Assembly: GCA_965240325.2 (NCBI GenBank)
Contig: OZ251224.1
Coordinates: 1,488,001 to 1,552,000 of the forward strand
Source of the DNA: Rebecca billardiae RCC1528
Lineage: Eukaryota; Haptophyta
Direction of reading: 5' to 3'
DNA length: 64,000 nucleotides
Shown here piece by piece: positions 49,101-60,028 of this stretch (position 1 is its first letter; each line of letters starts with the position of its first letter). Position numbers and translations under genes: made by a program. The notes beneath the pieces were generated by a model, which did no database searches, had not been told where the DNA came from, and saw only the letters and a program-made list of their open reading frames with translations.

Positions 49101-50599
49101 CGGCGGCGCCGCGCGCGCGTCGAGCAGCGCGCCGTACGACGCGAGCGCCGCGCGCTGCAGCGCCGCGAAGCTCGCGAGCGCATCCGCCGCCTCCGGCCCG
49201 AGCGCGGGCGCGGCCGCGCCGAGCTGCGCGGGCGTTGGCGGGGGGCACTCGGCGAGCGAGCGCGAGATGGCGGCGGCGGGGACGGAGGGCGCGGGCGCGC
49301 CGCGCAGCGTCGACGCCAGCGTCGCGGGCATCGCCGCCTGCAGCTGCTCGAGGTACCACAGGCAGAGCTTGCGGTCGGAGCCGATCTGCGCCGCCACGGC
49401 CTCAAGGGACAGGCGCACCGCCGGCCGCGCGCCGCCGGCGTCCGCGGCGGCGGCGGCGGCCGCGCCGACGGCGGCGCTCGGCTCGGCCTCGGCCGCGCCC
49501 GCGCCCGGCCAAGGCGGCGCGAACGGCGCGCCGCCCGCGTGCAGCAGCGCGGACAGCGCCCCGAGCAGCCATCGCTCGCACAGCAGCCCGTGTGTCGCCA
49601 CCCTCTGCGCGTACGCGCACAATGCAGACGCGCCCTCGGTCGCGGCCGCAGACGCGTCCGCGCGCCCCTCGAGCTCGGCGAGCGCGTCGAGCGCGGCGTC
49701 GAGCTGCGCCTGCACAGGCGCGAGCGCGCGCGCCGTCGTCTCCGCCAGCCGCTCGGACGAGGCGTGCGCGGCGGAGAGCGCCCCCAGCGCGACCTCCGCC
49801 TCGGCGGCGGCCGACGCTGCGCCGCCGGCCGCCGCCGGCCGCGCGGGCGGTGGCGTGCGCGGCGCGGCGCGCGGCGCGTCCGCGGGCGTGCCGGGCGCGG
49901 CGGGCACCTCCGCGCCGAGCGCGCGCAGCTGCGCCTTCAGCCGCGCCGCCTCCGCCCGCGCCGACTGCAGCGCCGCGTGCGCCTCCGCCGCGTCGGCGCG
50001 CGCGCCGTCCGCGTCCGCGCGCACAGCGTCGAGCGCGCGCCGTGCGGCGGCCTGGTCGGCGCGCGCGCGCTCCTCGACGGAGGCGAGCGCCGTCTCGAGC
50101 TCGGCGAGGTGCGCCTCCTCCGCGCCGAGCAGCCGCTCCGCGCCCTCGCGCGCCTCCGCCTCCGCCTCCGCCCTCGCCCTCGCCGCGTCGTCGCGCGCGC
50201 GCTTGGCAGCCGCGCGCTCGGCCGCCGCCGCCTCGCGCAGCGCACGCACTTCGGGCAGTCCCTCCACCTCGGCGGAGGACAGGGAGAGCGGCGGCGGGGG
50301 CAGGTCGTCGGTGCTCACGCCGCGCGCGGTGCCGGCCGCGCTCGCCTGCACGCCCACCGCGCGCCCCGCCCCCGCCGCCGTCTGCACGCCAGCCGACGCC
50401 ACGCGCGGCCTGGGCGGCGGCGGCGGCTCGCGCGGCATCGGAGGCGGCGGCGGCGGCGGCGGCTCGAGCTGCGACACATCCGGCCCTGCGGCGCGGTCGC
50501 GCGTGAGGATGCGCGCGGCGACGGCGGCGTCGACCGCGGGCAGGCGCTCGCCGCGCAGAACCGCCCTCAGGGACCCGCCCTGCTCAGCGCCCGCGCAGC

Positions 50600-50643
<44 letters not shown>

Positions 50644-53261
50644 TCGCCCGCGCCCGCGCCCGCGCCCGCGCCGTCGGCCGCCGGCCGCGCGCGGAAGGAG
50701 GCGCCCCGCGAGCCGGCGCCGCCGACGATGGCGTGCAGCGAGGCCTCGAGGTCCTCGAGCTCGAGCAGCAGCTCGGCGCCCTCGCGCACGCTGCCCTCCA
50801 CCAGGTCGGCGCTGAGCCCTTGGGAAGTTTCGCGGACACTTCCGCCCGGCGCGCCGGAAGCGGCGGCGGTCGGCGGCGGCGCGGGCGCGGCCGGGCGGCC
50901 GCGCTCGGCCGCGCCGCGCGGCGGCGAGGCCGTGTGCTCCGGTGCTGAGGCGGCGGGGTGCGCGCGCGCATCGGCGGCCGCGCCCGCGCGCGCGCTGCTC
51001 GCCGCGTCGCTCGCGGCCGCGGCCACCACCTCCGCCACCTGCGCGCGCCGCTCCGCCTCGGCCGCGCGCGCGCGCTCCGCCGCCAGCGCCTGCCGCGCGC
51101 CGCGCAGCTCGGCGGCGCTCGCGTCCGCCGCGCGCTCGAAGGCGACGATGCGCGCGGACTGCGCGGCGATCTGCTCGTACAGCTGCTTGTGCGTGCCCCC
51201 GAGCCGCGCCTCGCCCGCCTCGCGCCGCACCGCCTCGAGCGCCTCGCGGTGCCGCGCCTCCGCCGCCTCGGCCGCCGCGGCCGCGCCCGCCTCCGCCGCC
51301 CCCCGCTCGGCGCGCGCCGCGCCGTCCAGCGCAACGGCGAGCTCCTCCTCCGCCTCGCGCGCGTGGAGCTCGGCGTGGAGCTTGGCGCGCTCGAGCTCGG
51401 ACGTGCGCTGCCGCGCGAGCTCGAGCTGCGCGCGCGCCTCCGCCACCTCCTCCACGCGCGCCTGCGCGGCGCGCTCCGCGTCGGCGCGCGCGGCGCGCGC
51501 CTCGGCCGCGGCCGCGTCGGCCGCGGCCGCCTGCTCGCGCGCGCGCTGCGCTTCCTCTGCGGCGGCGGCGGCGAGGGCGTGGACCTCGGCCTCGGAGGCC
51601 TCGTGCGCGCCGTCGGCGTGCGCGAGCTGCGCGCGCAGCGCCTCCTCGCGCGCGCGCGCCTCCGCCGCCGCCGCCTCCGCGCTCGCCTCCGCCTCGGCAA
51701 GCCGCGCCGCCATCGCGCGCACCTGCGCTGACGCCAGCGTTGCTTCCTCGCGCGCCGTGCGCTCGCGCGCGGCGAGCGGCGCGACCTCGTGCTCCCACAC
51801 GGCGGCGAGGGCCTCGTCGGTCGCGCTCGGCGTCTGCGAGCCCGCGCCCGCGCCGCCCGCCCGCGCCGCCGCGTGCAGCGCCGCAAGCCGCTCCTCCGAG
51901 CGCGACGCTGCCCGCGCCTCGTCCAGCGCGCGCGACAGCCTCGCGCACTCCGCCTCGGCCGCGCGCAGCCGCTCGGCGTGCGCCTCGTGCGCGCGGCGGA
52001 GCTCGGCCTGCGCGAGCTCGAGCGCGCGCGCGGAGGTGGCGCCGCGCGTGCGCTCCGACGCGAGCGCCTCGCCCAGCTCGGCCGCGCGCCGCTCCAGCCG
52101 CGCCGCCGCCGCGCCCCTCTCCTCGGCGAGCGCGTCCGCGCGCGCGCACGCGTCCGCGAGCGCGCGCACGCGCTCGGCGAGCGCGCCGCGCTCGCGCTCG
52201 AGCTCGGAGGCGTCGGCGGCGTCGGCGGCGGGCCGCGCGCGCGCCGAGCGCGGGTCCGGCTGCGCGCCGCCGCCCGCGCCGCCCTCCGCGCCCCCCGCCA
52301 CGTGCGCGCGCGCCCGCTCGGCGGCCGAGAGGGCGCGCGGCGCCGCCTGCGCGCGCAGCTGCGGCAGCCACGCCGCACCGACCTCGCGCGCGAGGTTGAG
52401 CGTGTGCTCGAGGTGGGCGGCGAGCGGCTCGGTCGAGCCGTCGTCGAGCAGCCCGCGCACGCTGCGCAGGTCGCGCACCAGCTGCTCCGTCGCGCTCGCC
52501 AGCCGGCGCAGCGTGCCGCCGCTGCCGCCCGCGGCGCCGCGCGCGCCCTCTGCCGCCTCGGCCTGCTCGGCGCCGTCGGCGCTGCACTCGGCGAGCTGGC
52601 GGAGGGCGGCGCCGAGCTCGGGGATCCAGACGGCGTGCAGCTGCCTGGCGCGCTCGAGGCTCGCGCCCACCGCGCGCTCGAGCGCCTCGCCGCCGCGCCG
52701 GCCCGACGCCGCGCCCACCGCCGCCGACGTCTCGTCAATCAGCATGGAGGCGCACGCCTGCGCGCGGCCGAGCGCGCGCTCGAGCGCGAGCGCGGCGGAG
52801 AGGGCGGGGTCGCGCGACGCGCCGGGCGCGGGCGAGGCGGAGCGCTCGAGCACGTCGAGCGACTCCTCCAGCTCGGCGTTGCGCGCGTCGAGCTGCTGCA
52901 CCTGCGCGCGCAGCGCGGCGCCGTGCGCGCGCGCATCCTCCAGCTCCGCCTGCAGCCGCTCGATCTGCGCGTCGGCGGAGGGCGCGGTGGCGGCGCCGAG
53001 CGGGAGGAGGGTGCGGCGGCACTCGCTCGCGCTCTTGAGCAGCATCGGCACCCACACCGCGTCAAGCTCGCGCGCCGCCTTGAACGAGCTCTCCGCGTGC
53101 GCGAGCAGCTCGGCCGAGACCGGCCCGTCCGACTTGGACGCGCTCAGCAGCAGCTTGGAGACGGCCTGGAGCAGGCGCTCGGTGCAGCCCTGCGAGCCGT
53201 TGACGCGCTCGATCAGTGAGGTCACCGCGGGGGCGGCGCCTTCGCCGCCGATCGCCGGCAT
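46104..53261 (-). CDS. Giant alanine-rich coiled-coil protein (2385 aa)
   Basis: A single open frame from the ATG at 53261. The N-terminal 310 residues contain three ~48-residue repeats spaced ~100-140 apart, ending ARELDAVWVPML (~63-74), ARQLHAVWIPEL (~205-216) and AREVGAAWLPQL (~291-302). About 310-800 is an Ala/Glu/Arg coiled coil with clear heptads (LEQELEV-type, e.g. QLELARQRTSELERAKLHAE). A GAGAGAGEGAGAGAGAG tract and a poly-Pro stretch (LEPPPPPPPPMPREPPPPP) follow, then more coil. About 1290-1310 has a non-repetitive island (QIGSDRKLCLWYLEQLQ). The C-terminal third mixes disorder and coils. Looks like a cytoskeletal, basal-body or vesicle-tether scaffold, but no family is recognised. 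Antisense frames up to ~1580 codons here are GC shadows. Divergent from RPN9, 209 bp apart. Confidence 0.75.
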
Positions 53262-53470
53262 CGGTGGACGGGGCCCAGGGGAGGCTCACAATGACAACGG
53301 GACCAGCATTGCCGGATTCAAACCCAGGCCGCCATCGCCGATCGCCGAGTCTCCCCGGCACACAGTTGGGGAGAGTCCGGGGTGGCTCCACAAGTCCGGC
53401 GCCCGCCCTGGTCCCCTGGTGAAGCAGCGGCTAGCGGCGCGGCTTGCACGCGCGCGTCGTCGGCACAGAC
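53262..53470. promoter_or_regulatory. Bidirectional promoter region, coiled-coil gene / RPN9
   Basis: A 209-bp gap between divergent ATGs. No TATA; moderately GC-rich. Role inferred from position. Confidence 0.4.
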
Positions 53471-54866
53471 ATGGCGGCCGAGGTGGCATCCTTCCTGCAG
53501 CGCCAGCGCGAGACGCATGCGGATGCGGCGAGCGAGTATGCGCGGATGGAGGATCTCTACACGCGCAAGCTCTGGCACCAGCTCTCGCTCGCGATCGCCG
53601 AGTTTGTCACGCAGCCGCGGCTGCAGGGCACGGATGGCACCGAGCTCGCCGAGCTGTACGACAACTTTATCAAGCACTTCGAGACGAAGATGAACCTGCT
53701 CGCGCTCGCCAAGCTGGTCATCGCGATCTCGCGCTTCTTCCCGCCCGAGCGCGCGAAGCTCTTCGTCACATCCCTCCTCGACAAGCTGACGGATGACCCT
53801 GAGGCGCTCACGCTGTGCAAGGCGGAGCTGGCGGCGCTCCACCTCAAGGCGGGCGACGTGGTGGAGTGCAGGTCAATGCTCGACGAGGCTGAGAGCGTGC
53901 TCAACACGCTCGCCGGGCTCGACACCGAGGTGCACATCTCCTTCTACACAACCCTCACAGCGTACTACAAGGTGCGGCACGCCGCGCCGCGCGCCTCCGC
54001 CGGCCGCTGCCGCCTCGCGCCGGCCGCGCGGCTCACGCCACGTGCGCCCCCGCCCCTACCCCGCCCTCTGCGCGCCGCGGCCGCGCGCCGCCGCGCAGTT
54101 GCAAGGACCCGCCGCCGAGTTCTACAAGTCGGCGCTCCTCCTGCTCTCGTACCAGCCGCTCGAGAAGATGGTGCCGGCCGCGGCGGCCACGCTCGCGTTC
54201 GACCTGGGCATCGCGGCGCTCGTGGGGAAGGGGGTGTACAACTTTGGCGAGCTGCTGCAGCAGCCGGTGATCGGGCTGCTCGAGAGCACGGGCGCGGAGT
54301 GGCTGGCCACGCTCCTCCGCGTCTTCAACGCCGGCGACATCGAGCAGTACGAGGAGCTGATCAGCTCGTTCCGCGCCAAGCTCGAGGGCCAGCCCGCGCT
54401 CGTGACCAACGCCGGCTTCCTCAAGGAGAAGATCGCGCTCATGTCGCTGATGGAGCTCGTGTTCGCGCACGTGGGGCCCTCGGCGGACCACGCGCTCTCC
54501 TTCGAGCTGGTCGCGCAGCGCACCAAGCTGCCCGTCGACCAGGTGTGTGCGCGCGCGCCCGGCGCGGTGCCTGTCGGGCGCTGTGGTCGGAGCGCCACCC
54601 TCACGCGCGACGCTCCGCCGCGCACTCGCTCGCCTGCGCAGGTGGAGCTGCTGTTGATGCGCGCCATGTCGCTCGAGCTCGTGCGCGGCGAGATCGACCA
54701 GGTGGAGCAGCTCGTCACCGTGACGTGGGTGCAGCCGCGCGTGCTCACGCACGCGCAGGTGGCCAACATGTCGCAGCTGCTACAGACGTGGACTGTGCAG
54801 GTGCAGGACACGCTCTCCTTCCTCGAGGCGGAGGCACCCGAGTTCGGGCACGACGCAAACTTCTAG
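53471..54866 (+). CDS. RPN9: 26S proteasome regulatory subunit Rpn9 (PSMD13), two introns
   Basis: Proposed CDS: join(53471..53971, 54099..54542, 54642..54866), 389 aa. Intron 1 (127 nt) runs gtgcggc...ccgcgcag, joining LTAYYK to LQGPAAEFYK. Intron 2 (99 nt) runs gtgtgtg...ctgcgcag, joining PVDQ to VELLLMRAM. Both are phase 0; intron 2 is readable through, which would insert a foreign Ala/Arg stretch. The protein matches Rpn9 along its length (family ~376-390 aa): EDLYTRKLWHQLSLAIAEFV at the start, YNFGELLQQPVIGLLESTGA in the middle, and the C-terminal PCI domain with KIALMSLMELVF and VTWVQPRVL. It is a non-ATPase lid subunit of the 19S regulatory particle. Confidence 0.96.
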
Positions 54867-55628
54867 GCGGCGGCCGGGCGGGGCACGGTCGGCGCGCTGC
54901 CGCGCCCGCGGCGGACGGGCGCGGCGGCTGTGCGGCTCGTTGGCTGGCATTGGGTGGCAGAAGGGGCTGAGCAGGCCGGGCTGGCGGTGGCCGCGGCCCG
55001 GCCACTCAATCCGCGCCGTGGGGCTCAGCGGCAGCGTGCACTCAGCACCACGGTGCGCAGGGATTGTCGTGCGGAGCCTCAGCCTGCGCGTGGTCATCGA
55101 TCGACGCCTCGAGCTCACGTCAACGTACGGTGGCAGACGCCGCCGCAGACGAGTCAAGTGACGACTGTCGACTGCATGACGAATTTCAATTTGAATTTGA
55201 GACTGTGACCGTGTCGCACGCCCCGCCGCACCGTCGGCGACTCACGCACTCGGCGAGTCGGCGACTGTTCTGTGTTCACTGAGTTCACTCCAGCTGTTGT
55301 CTGTCAGTGTCGCGGATAATCAGACTCGGCTAGTAGTGCTGCTGGACGAGCTCAGCACGCATACAGTAGCACCGCCGCCCGGCCGGCCGCGCCACGTCGG
55401 CCACGACCCCGAACGCTGGCTCGCCACCTTCAACAGTTCAAGTTCAACGGCTATAATTAATAACCTTTCCGGCGGCGGCGCCAAAAACCGAGCGGCGGCA
55501 GAAGTCCTCGTTTGCGGCGAATCAATGCCTTTGATGCTCCGCCGCGGACGAAATACTCTCGTAGTCGTCACCGTGACGAACGTGCGTCCAACTCACATCA
55601 GCGCCGCGCCCCAAACGCATCGCGCGTC
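54867..55628. other. Intergenic between RPN9 and the OSCA gene
   Basis: 760 bp. Presumably contains the 3' end of RPN9 and the promoter/5' UTR of the channel gene; an AT-richer patch (ggctataattaataac, about 55450) lies ~175 bp before the ATG. No gene seen. Confidence 0.4.
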
Positions 55629-58600
55629 ATGCTCCACGATGAGGAGATCGTGGAGCCCGCGTCTCGGGAGGTCGTGCAGTTCGCCGGTCTGGTGGTCTTC
55701 CAGCTCGCGCAGGTGGCCCTGTACTTTCTGACCTACTTTGTCATGCGCAGCCGCTTCCCCGCGCTCTTCACGCCCGCGCAGCCGCACGGCGCGCTCTCGC
55801 GCACGCGGGGCCTGTGCTCGTGGTTCGGCGCGCTGCGCGCGATCAGCGACGCGGACGTGCGCAAGGCGTGCGGCGTGGATGGCGTGCTGCACTGCTGGCG
55901 CGTCTACATGCACTTCAAGCTGAGCGTCCTGCTCTTCGTCTTCTCGCTGCCGCTCCTGCCCGTGTACGCCGTCAGCCCGCGCCGCGCCAACGACGAGAGC
56001 TTCGACCGGTACACGCTGACCAACGTGCTGCAGCTCGACGGGCCCGACGTGCGATGGCGGATGTGGGGCACGGTGATCATCGTCTGGCTCAACACGATCA
56101 CCGCGCTCCGCGTGATCGACAACCACGACGCCGACCTCGCCGAGTACATGGTGGACACGCTGCAGCAGAGCCCGCCGATGCACCACTACGCGGTCGTCGT
56201 CACCGACCTGCCCCCCGAGGTGACGCGGAAGGACGTCGCGCGCTTCTTCCAGCGCGTGTACGGCCCAGACGCCGTCCTCGCGTGCCACCCCATCTTCCGC
56301 CTCTCCATCGACCCGCTCGCCTACCAGCGGCGCGGCAGCCGGCTGGGCCTGCACGAGCGGCTGCTGGCACACGCGACGCCGCCAAAGTCGGCGGCGAGGT
56401 TCCTCGGCGGGCTGGTGGACACGCTGGTCTCGTTCTTCGACACGAGCGAGGAGCGCGGCGCCAAGACGCTCGCGCTCAACGCCGACGGCTCGCAGCCCAG
56501 CGCCGCCCTGCGCAGCGCGGTGAAGACGTACGCGCGCGCGCTCCGCGCGCTCGCCGAGACAGAGGCGAGCATCAAGGAGGAGCAGGCGCAGGCGCAGGCG
56601 GAGGCGGAGGCGCAGGCGGAGGCGGAGGCGGAGGCGCAGCCGGCGGCGGAGGTGGAGAGTGGCTCGGCGCTCGGGCCGAGCGCCGAGCCGAGCGCCGAGC
56701 AGGCAGCAGCCACGCCGATCATGGCGGCGTGCAACGCGATGGTCGCAGCCTGCAGCGGTGCCGCCGCCGTCGCCACCGCCGCCACCGCCACCAGCGACGC
56801 GGGTCAGGGCAGCCCCGCCTCCGCCGCCGCCGCCGCCGATGGCGGGGTCGGCGGCGATGGCAGCGGCGGCGGCGGCGGCTGTGGCGAGAGCGCCAGCGGT
56901 GCCGGCGCCGCCGGCGACAACGGCGACAACGGCGACGGGGGCACGCCCAAGCGCGGCCACCGCCGCACGGGCAGCGCCGGACTGGCAGCGCGCCGCGGCA
57001 TGCAGGCAGTCTACACGACCTCGGCCAAGGCGGGGACCGCGGTGTACGCAACCTCGGCGAAGGCGGGGAGCGCGGCGATCGGCGCGGCGAAGCACCTGCC
57101 CCTGCTGCGCACCGACCACGCGCGCGCACTCGCCCGCGCGCTGAGCCAGGCCGAGGCCGCGCGCAGGCTAGTCCTGAGCGCGATCGAGCAGCACCCGGCG
57201 GTGGGCGCGGATGGCGACCCGATCGACAGCGTGGCCGCGGAGGCGGAGAAGCTGGCGGAGGAGGAGGCGGTGGCCGAGGCGGCGGCGGAGAAGGAGGCGG
57301 CGGCGCAGTCGACGACGCACCGGCTGGCGCGCGCGATGCCCGGCCGCCGCTCGACGCGCGCCGCCGTGCCCGCCTCGCCGCGCGCGAGCGGCGCTCAGGG
57401 CTTCCACGGCGCCGCGCTCCACGACGGCGCGGACGGCGGCGCGGCCGACGCCCAGCCGGCGGCGGCGGCAGGCTTCGCGCCGCCCCTCCGCGTCAAGTCC
57501 TCGTTCGGCGGCGCGCTCGGGGGGCAGCTCTCGAGCGCCGGCAGCTCGATCGGCGCGCTCGGCGGCAAGCTGGGCAAGGAGCTGGGCGGCAAGCTCGCGC
57601 ACGGCCTCGGCATGAAGAAGGGCAATGAGAAGCGGCGCAAGGCGGAGGAGCTGCGCACGCCGCGCGCGCGCGCGGCCATCGTGGTGCTCGACACGCTGGC
57701 GCGCGCGAGCGCGTCGGCGAGCGCGCCGCTGCAGCTCGCGGGCGGCTCGTTCTCCAACCCGGGCGAGGAGTGGAACATCAAGCCCGCGCCCGAGCCGCGC
57801 GACATCATGTGGCCACACCTGGAGGAGCTGCCGCCGGCCGTCGAGCGCGGCCACCGCGCGGCGACCGCGCTCGTGATCAAGGTCGTGCTCTACGTCTTCT
57901 GGTCGACGATCGTGATCGGCCTGCAGCTGCTCATCCTCTTCGCGCTCGACCTGGTCGAGGAGATCTCGTCGCCGCGCGTGCGCGTGCTCGTCTCCGCGCT
58001 CTCCGGCATCGTGCCCGTGGTCCTCCAGAACGCGCTGCTCGTGGTGATGGCGATGCTGCTCGAGCAGCTCAGCCTGAGGCTCGGCGCGCTCTGGTCGCGC
58101 TCGCAGCTCATGTACACGGTGCAGCGCGACTACTCCACCTTCCTGCGCATCGTGGCGTTCCTCGTGCCCATCATCTCGGTGTCGTTCGTCGACACGCTCG
58201 TGGACGCGGCGACGCAGCCGCTCGTCTTTGTCGGGCTGCTCGCCGCCAACGTGCCGCGGCGCGCGTACCTCTTCATGGCGTATGTGTTCGTGCGCACGTG
58301 CATGACGGCCACCGAGGCGACGGGCGTCGTGCGCGCGCTGCTGGCGCTGGTGCTGCGCGGCGCGGCCAAGGCGAGCTTCACGCGCGCCGAGGCGCTGCGC
58401 CCGCCGCCGCCGACGCACAGCGTGCGCGCGAGCTGGGACTGCTTCGCCCTGCTCGTCGCGACCACCTTTGCGCCGATCGCGCCGCTCACCGGCGGGTTCT
58501 GCGCGCTGCACGCCGCGGTCGCGCTCATCGCGACGCGGCACGAGTGCGCGTGCGTGAGCGAGGCGCAGTACGACGGGCTCGGCCGGGAGGCGCTGCTCGC

Positions 58601-59282
58601 GGCGCAGCAGGCGGCTGACTCGGTGGTGCTCGCGTTCATCATCCACGCGGCGGTGCTCGCGCTCTCGGGCGTGAGCGGCAACCGGCTGCACATCCTCGCC
58701 CTCGCGCCGCTGCCCTTCATCATCATCAACTTCCGCGTGCGCATGAGGCGGCGGCACACGCAGGGCCTGCACGGCCTGGCGCGCGGCCGGCTGCCGCTGG
58801 CCAACGCGGCCGACGTGGACGCGCGCCGCCCGCGCGCCCGCGTCGTCGAGGCCCACGCCAAGCTCTCGCTCGAGCTGCGCATCTGGGCGCCGCCATCCGC
58901 GCCATCCGCGGGCGCCGATGGGCTGCTGGATACGACCGGCCCGCCCGCCGGCCCGCCCTTCCCACCGCCGCCGGCCGCGGGCACGACCACGCGCCACCAG
59001 CGCATCGGCGACGTGCGGCTGCAGCAGCTGTACGGCTGGACGCGCCGCCACCAGCGCGCAGAGATGATGGAGTACGTGCCGTCGGCGGCTGAGCTCGCGG
59101 CAGTGACGGCGATGAGCCCGAGACCCGGCGGCGAGCCGGCGCAGCCGACGGGCGGTGCGCCTGGCGGCGCAGATGGTGGCGCCATGCGCCGGCGCATGAG
59201 TCGCACCAAGCAGCCGGATGGCGCGACGGGCGCGATGAACGGTGCCCCGTCGCCCTCGAATGCAAAAGGCGGACGCTTGTGA
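55629..59282 (+). CDS. OSCA/CSC1/TMEM63-family mechanosensitive cation channel
   Basis: 1217 aa from the ATG at 55629 (MLHDEEIVEPASREVVQFAG). The N-terminal spans are FAGLVVFQLAQVALYFLTYF, LSVLLFVFSLPLLPVYAVSP and VIIVWLNTITALRVIDN. Then comes the cytosolic RRM-like region (HYAVVVTDLPPEVTRKDVAR). About residues 310-720 are a long, mostly disordered insert with (Q/E)AEAEA repeats and Gly/Ala tracts. The channel core resumes with the family motif APEPRDIMWPHLEELP near 726. A block of spans to ~1040 follows (VVLYVFWSTIVIGLQLLILF, LIPIIS-type FLVPIISVSFVDTLVDAATQ and others). The family gates Ca2+/cation flow on osmotic or mechanical stress. The insert is far larger than in plant OSCA proteins, which are usually 700-900 aa in total. 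Confidence 0.9.
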   Translation: MLHDEEIVEPASREVVQFAGLVVFQLAQVALYFLTYFVMRSRFPALFTPAQPHGALSRTRGLCSWFGALRAISDADVRKACGVDGVLHCWRVYMHFKLSVLLFVFSLPLLPVYAVSPRRANDESFDRYTLTNVLQLDGPDVRWRMWGTVIIVWLNTITALRVIDNHDADLAEYMVDTLQQSPPMHHYAVVVTDLPPEVTRKDVARFFQRVYGPDAVLACHPIFRLSIDPLAYQRRGSRLGLHERLLAHATPPKSAARFLGGLVDTLVSFFDTSEERGAKTLALNADGSQPSAALRSAVKTYARALRALAETEASIKEEQAQAQAEAEAQAEAEAEAQPAAEVESGSALGPSAEPSAEQAAATPIMAACNAMVAACSGAAAVATAATATSDAGQGSPASAAAAADGGVGGDGSGGGGGCGESASGAGAAGDNGDNGDGGTPKRGHRRTGSAGLAARRGMQAVYTTSAKAGTAVYATSAKAGSAAIGAAKHLPLLRTDHARALARALSQAEAARRLVLSAIEQHPAVGADGDPIDSVAAEAEKLAEEEAVAEAAAEKEAAAQSTTHRLARAMPGRRSTRAAVPASPRASGAQGFHGAALHDGADGGAADAQPAAAAGFAPPLRVKSSFGGALGGQLSSAGSSIGALGGKLGKELGGKLAHGLGMKKGNEKRRKAEELRTPRARAAIVVLDTLARASASASAPLQLAGGSFSNPGEEWNIKPAPEPRDIMWPHLEELPPAVERGHRAATALVIKVVLYVFWSTIVIGLQLLILFALDLVEEISSPRVRVLVSALSGIVPVVLQNALLVVMAMLLEQLSLRLGALWSRSQLMYTVQRDYSTFLRIVAFLVPIISVSFVDTLVDAATQPLVFVGLLAANVPRRAYLFMAYVFVRTCMTATEATGVVRALLALVLRGAAKASFTRAEALRPPPPTHSVRASWDCFALLVATTFAPIAPLTGGFCALHAAVALIATRHECACVSEAQYDGLGREALLAAQQAADSVVLAFIIHAAVLALSGVSGNRLHILALAPLPFIIINFRVRMRRRHTQGLHGLARGRLPLANAADVDARRPRARVVEAHAKLSLELRIWAPPSAPSAGADGLLDTTGPPAGPPFPPPPAAGTTTRHQRIGDVRLQQLYGWTRRHQRAEMMEYVPSAAELAAVTAMSPRPGGEPAQPTGGAPGGADGGAMRRRMSRTKQPDGATGAMNGAPSPSNAKGGRL

Positions 59283-60028
59283 CTGTGAGCATTAAGCCAG
59301 CATTGTCAGTCACGGCACTGATTCGCACTCAAGGGCCGCACAGCGGCTGGGCGGCACAGCGCACTGATGTGGCGAGACATCACGGACTCAGCTTTCGGAT
59401 TGAGACTCCGACTCATCACAGCTGCTGCTGCTAATACTGTATCTGACATAGATCTGAGCGGCGCTGATGTGTAAGTGTCAGCAGATGAGCAGTGAGTCAC
59501 AGTCACTGAGAGTGAGTCCGGCCCGGACGGCCGACGGGCCCGGTTGTCTCGCCTCTCGGTTAGAGTCCTGGACCTGGTCGGAACATGGCAACTCTCCGTG
59601 TCAGGCACTTGTCGGACGGGCCGAGTTCAGTGACACTGACAGTGATCATCATAACCGTATCGTCTGTACAGACTGTAGTCTGTACAGACGACTGTAACTC
59701 ACTGAGTAAGACGAATGATAAGATTGACGGCGGCCGCCTGGCCGGTGAGGGCCTGGGCGCCTCGGATAAGACGGATTCGCCGACGGTGTTTGTTGATAGA
59801 TACGACGACCGTCGGAACAGCGATTCGTTTCAGTCAGGCCGCTCAGCCCTCAGCACTACAGTCACTCCTGCTAATAGCTATTACAGTATGGTCACCGCGT
59901 GAGGCGGCAGTCCCGGGTCTGCGTCAGGTCACGCGCGCGCGGCCTCCGGACCGCCAGTCCGGATCTGAGGGCTTTCAGCACTGGCAATACGGCGACCACC
60001 CACTGACTTGCAGCACCTGGGACGCGCG
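59283..60028. other. Intergenic, low-complexity; contains a perfect hairpin
   Basis: Rich in agtcactgagagtgagtc-type words. A 14-bp perfect inverted repeat lies at 59660-59691. No gene supported. Confidence 0.5.
59660..59691. repeat. Perfect 14-bp inverted repeat (hairpin)
   Basis: tcgtctgtacagac, loop tgta, gtctgtacagacga. All 14 bases pair. The arm itself contains the palindrome gtctgtacagac. About 380 bp past the OSCA stop; could be a regulatory site, a cruciform or part of an RNA. Confidence 0.9.

Noticed and set aside
53310-53335. tRNA T-arm-like sequence (gggtttgaatccgg on the minus strand)
   Set aside because: The arm does not pair and there is no A box, anticodon arm or acceptor stem around it.
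46183-53796. Several long plus-strand ORFs (942 to 1580 codons) opposite the coiled-coil gene
   Set aside because: Mirror translations (Ala/Ser/Arg) caused by GC-rich codons; the minus frame gives heptads and repeats, and the plus frame runs into RPN9 by chance.
54543-54641. Reading RPN9 straight through the second intron
   Set aside because: The stretch is in frame but adds 33 Ala/Arg residues in the conserved PCI domain and has clean GT/AG ends, so it is an intron.
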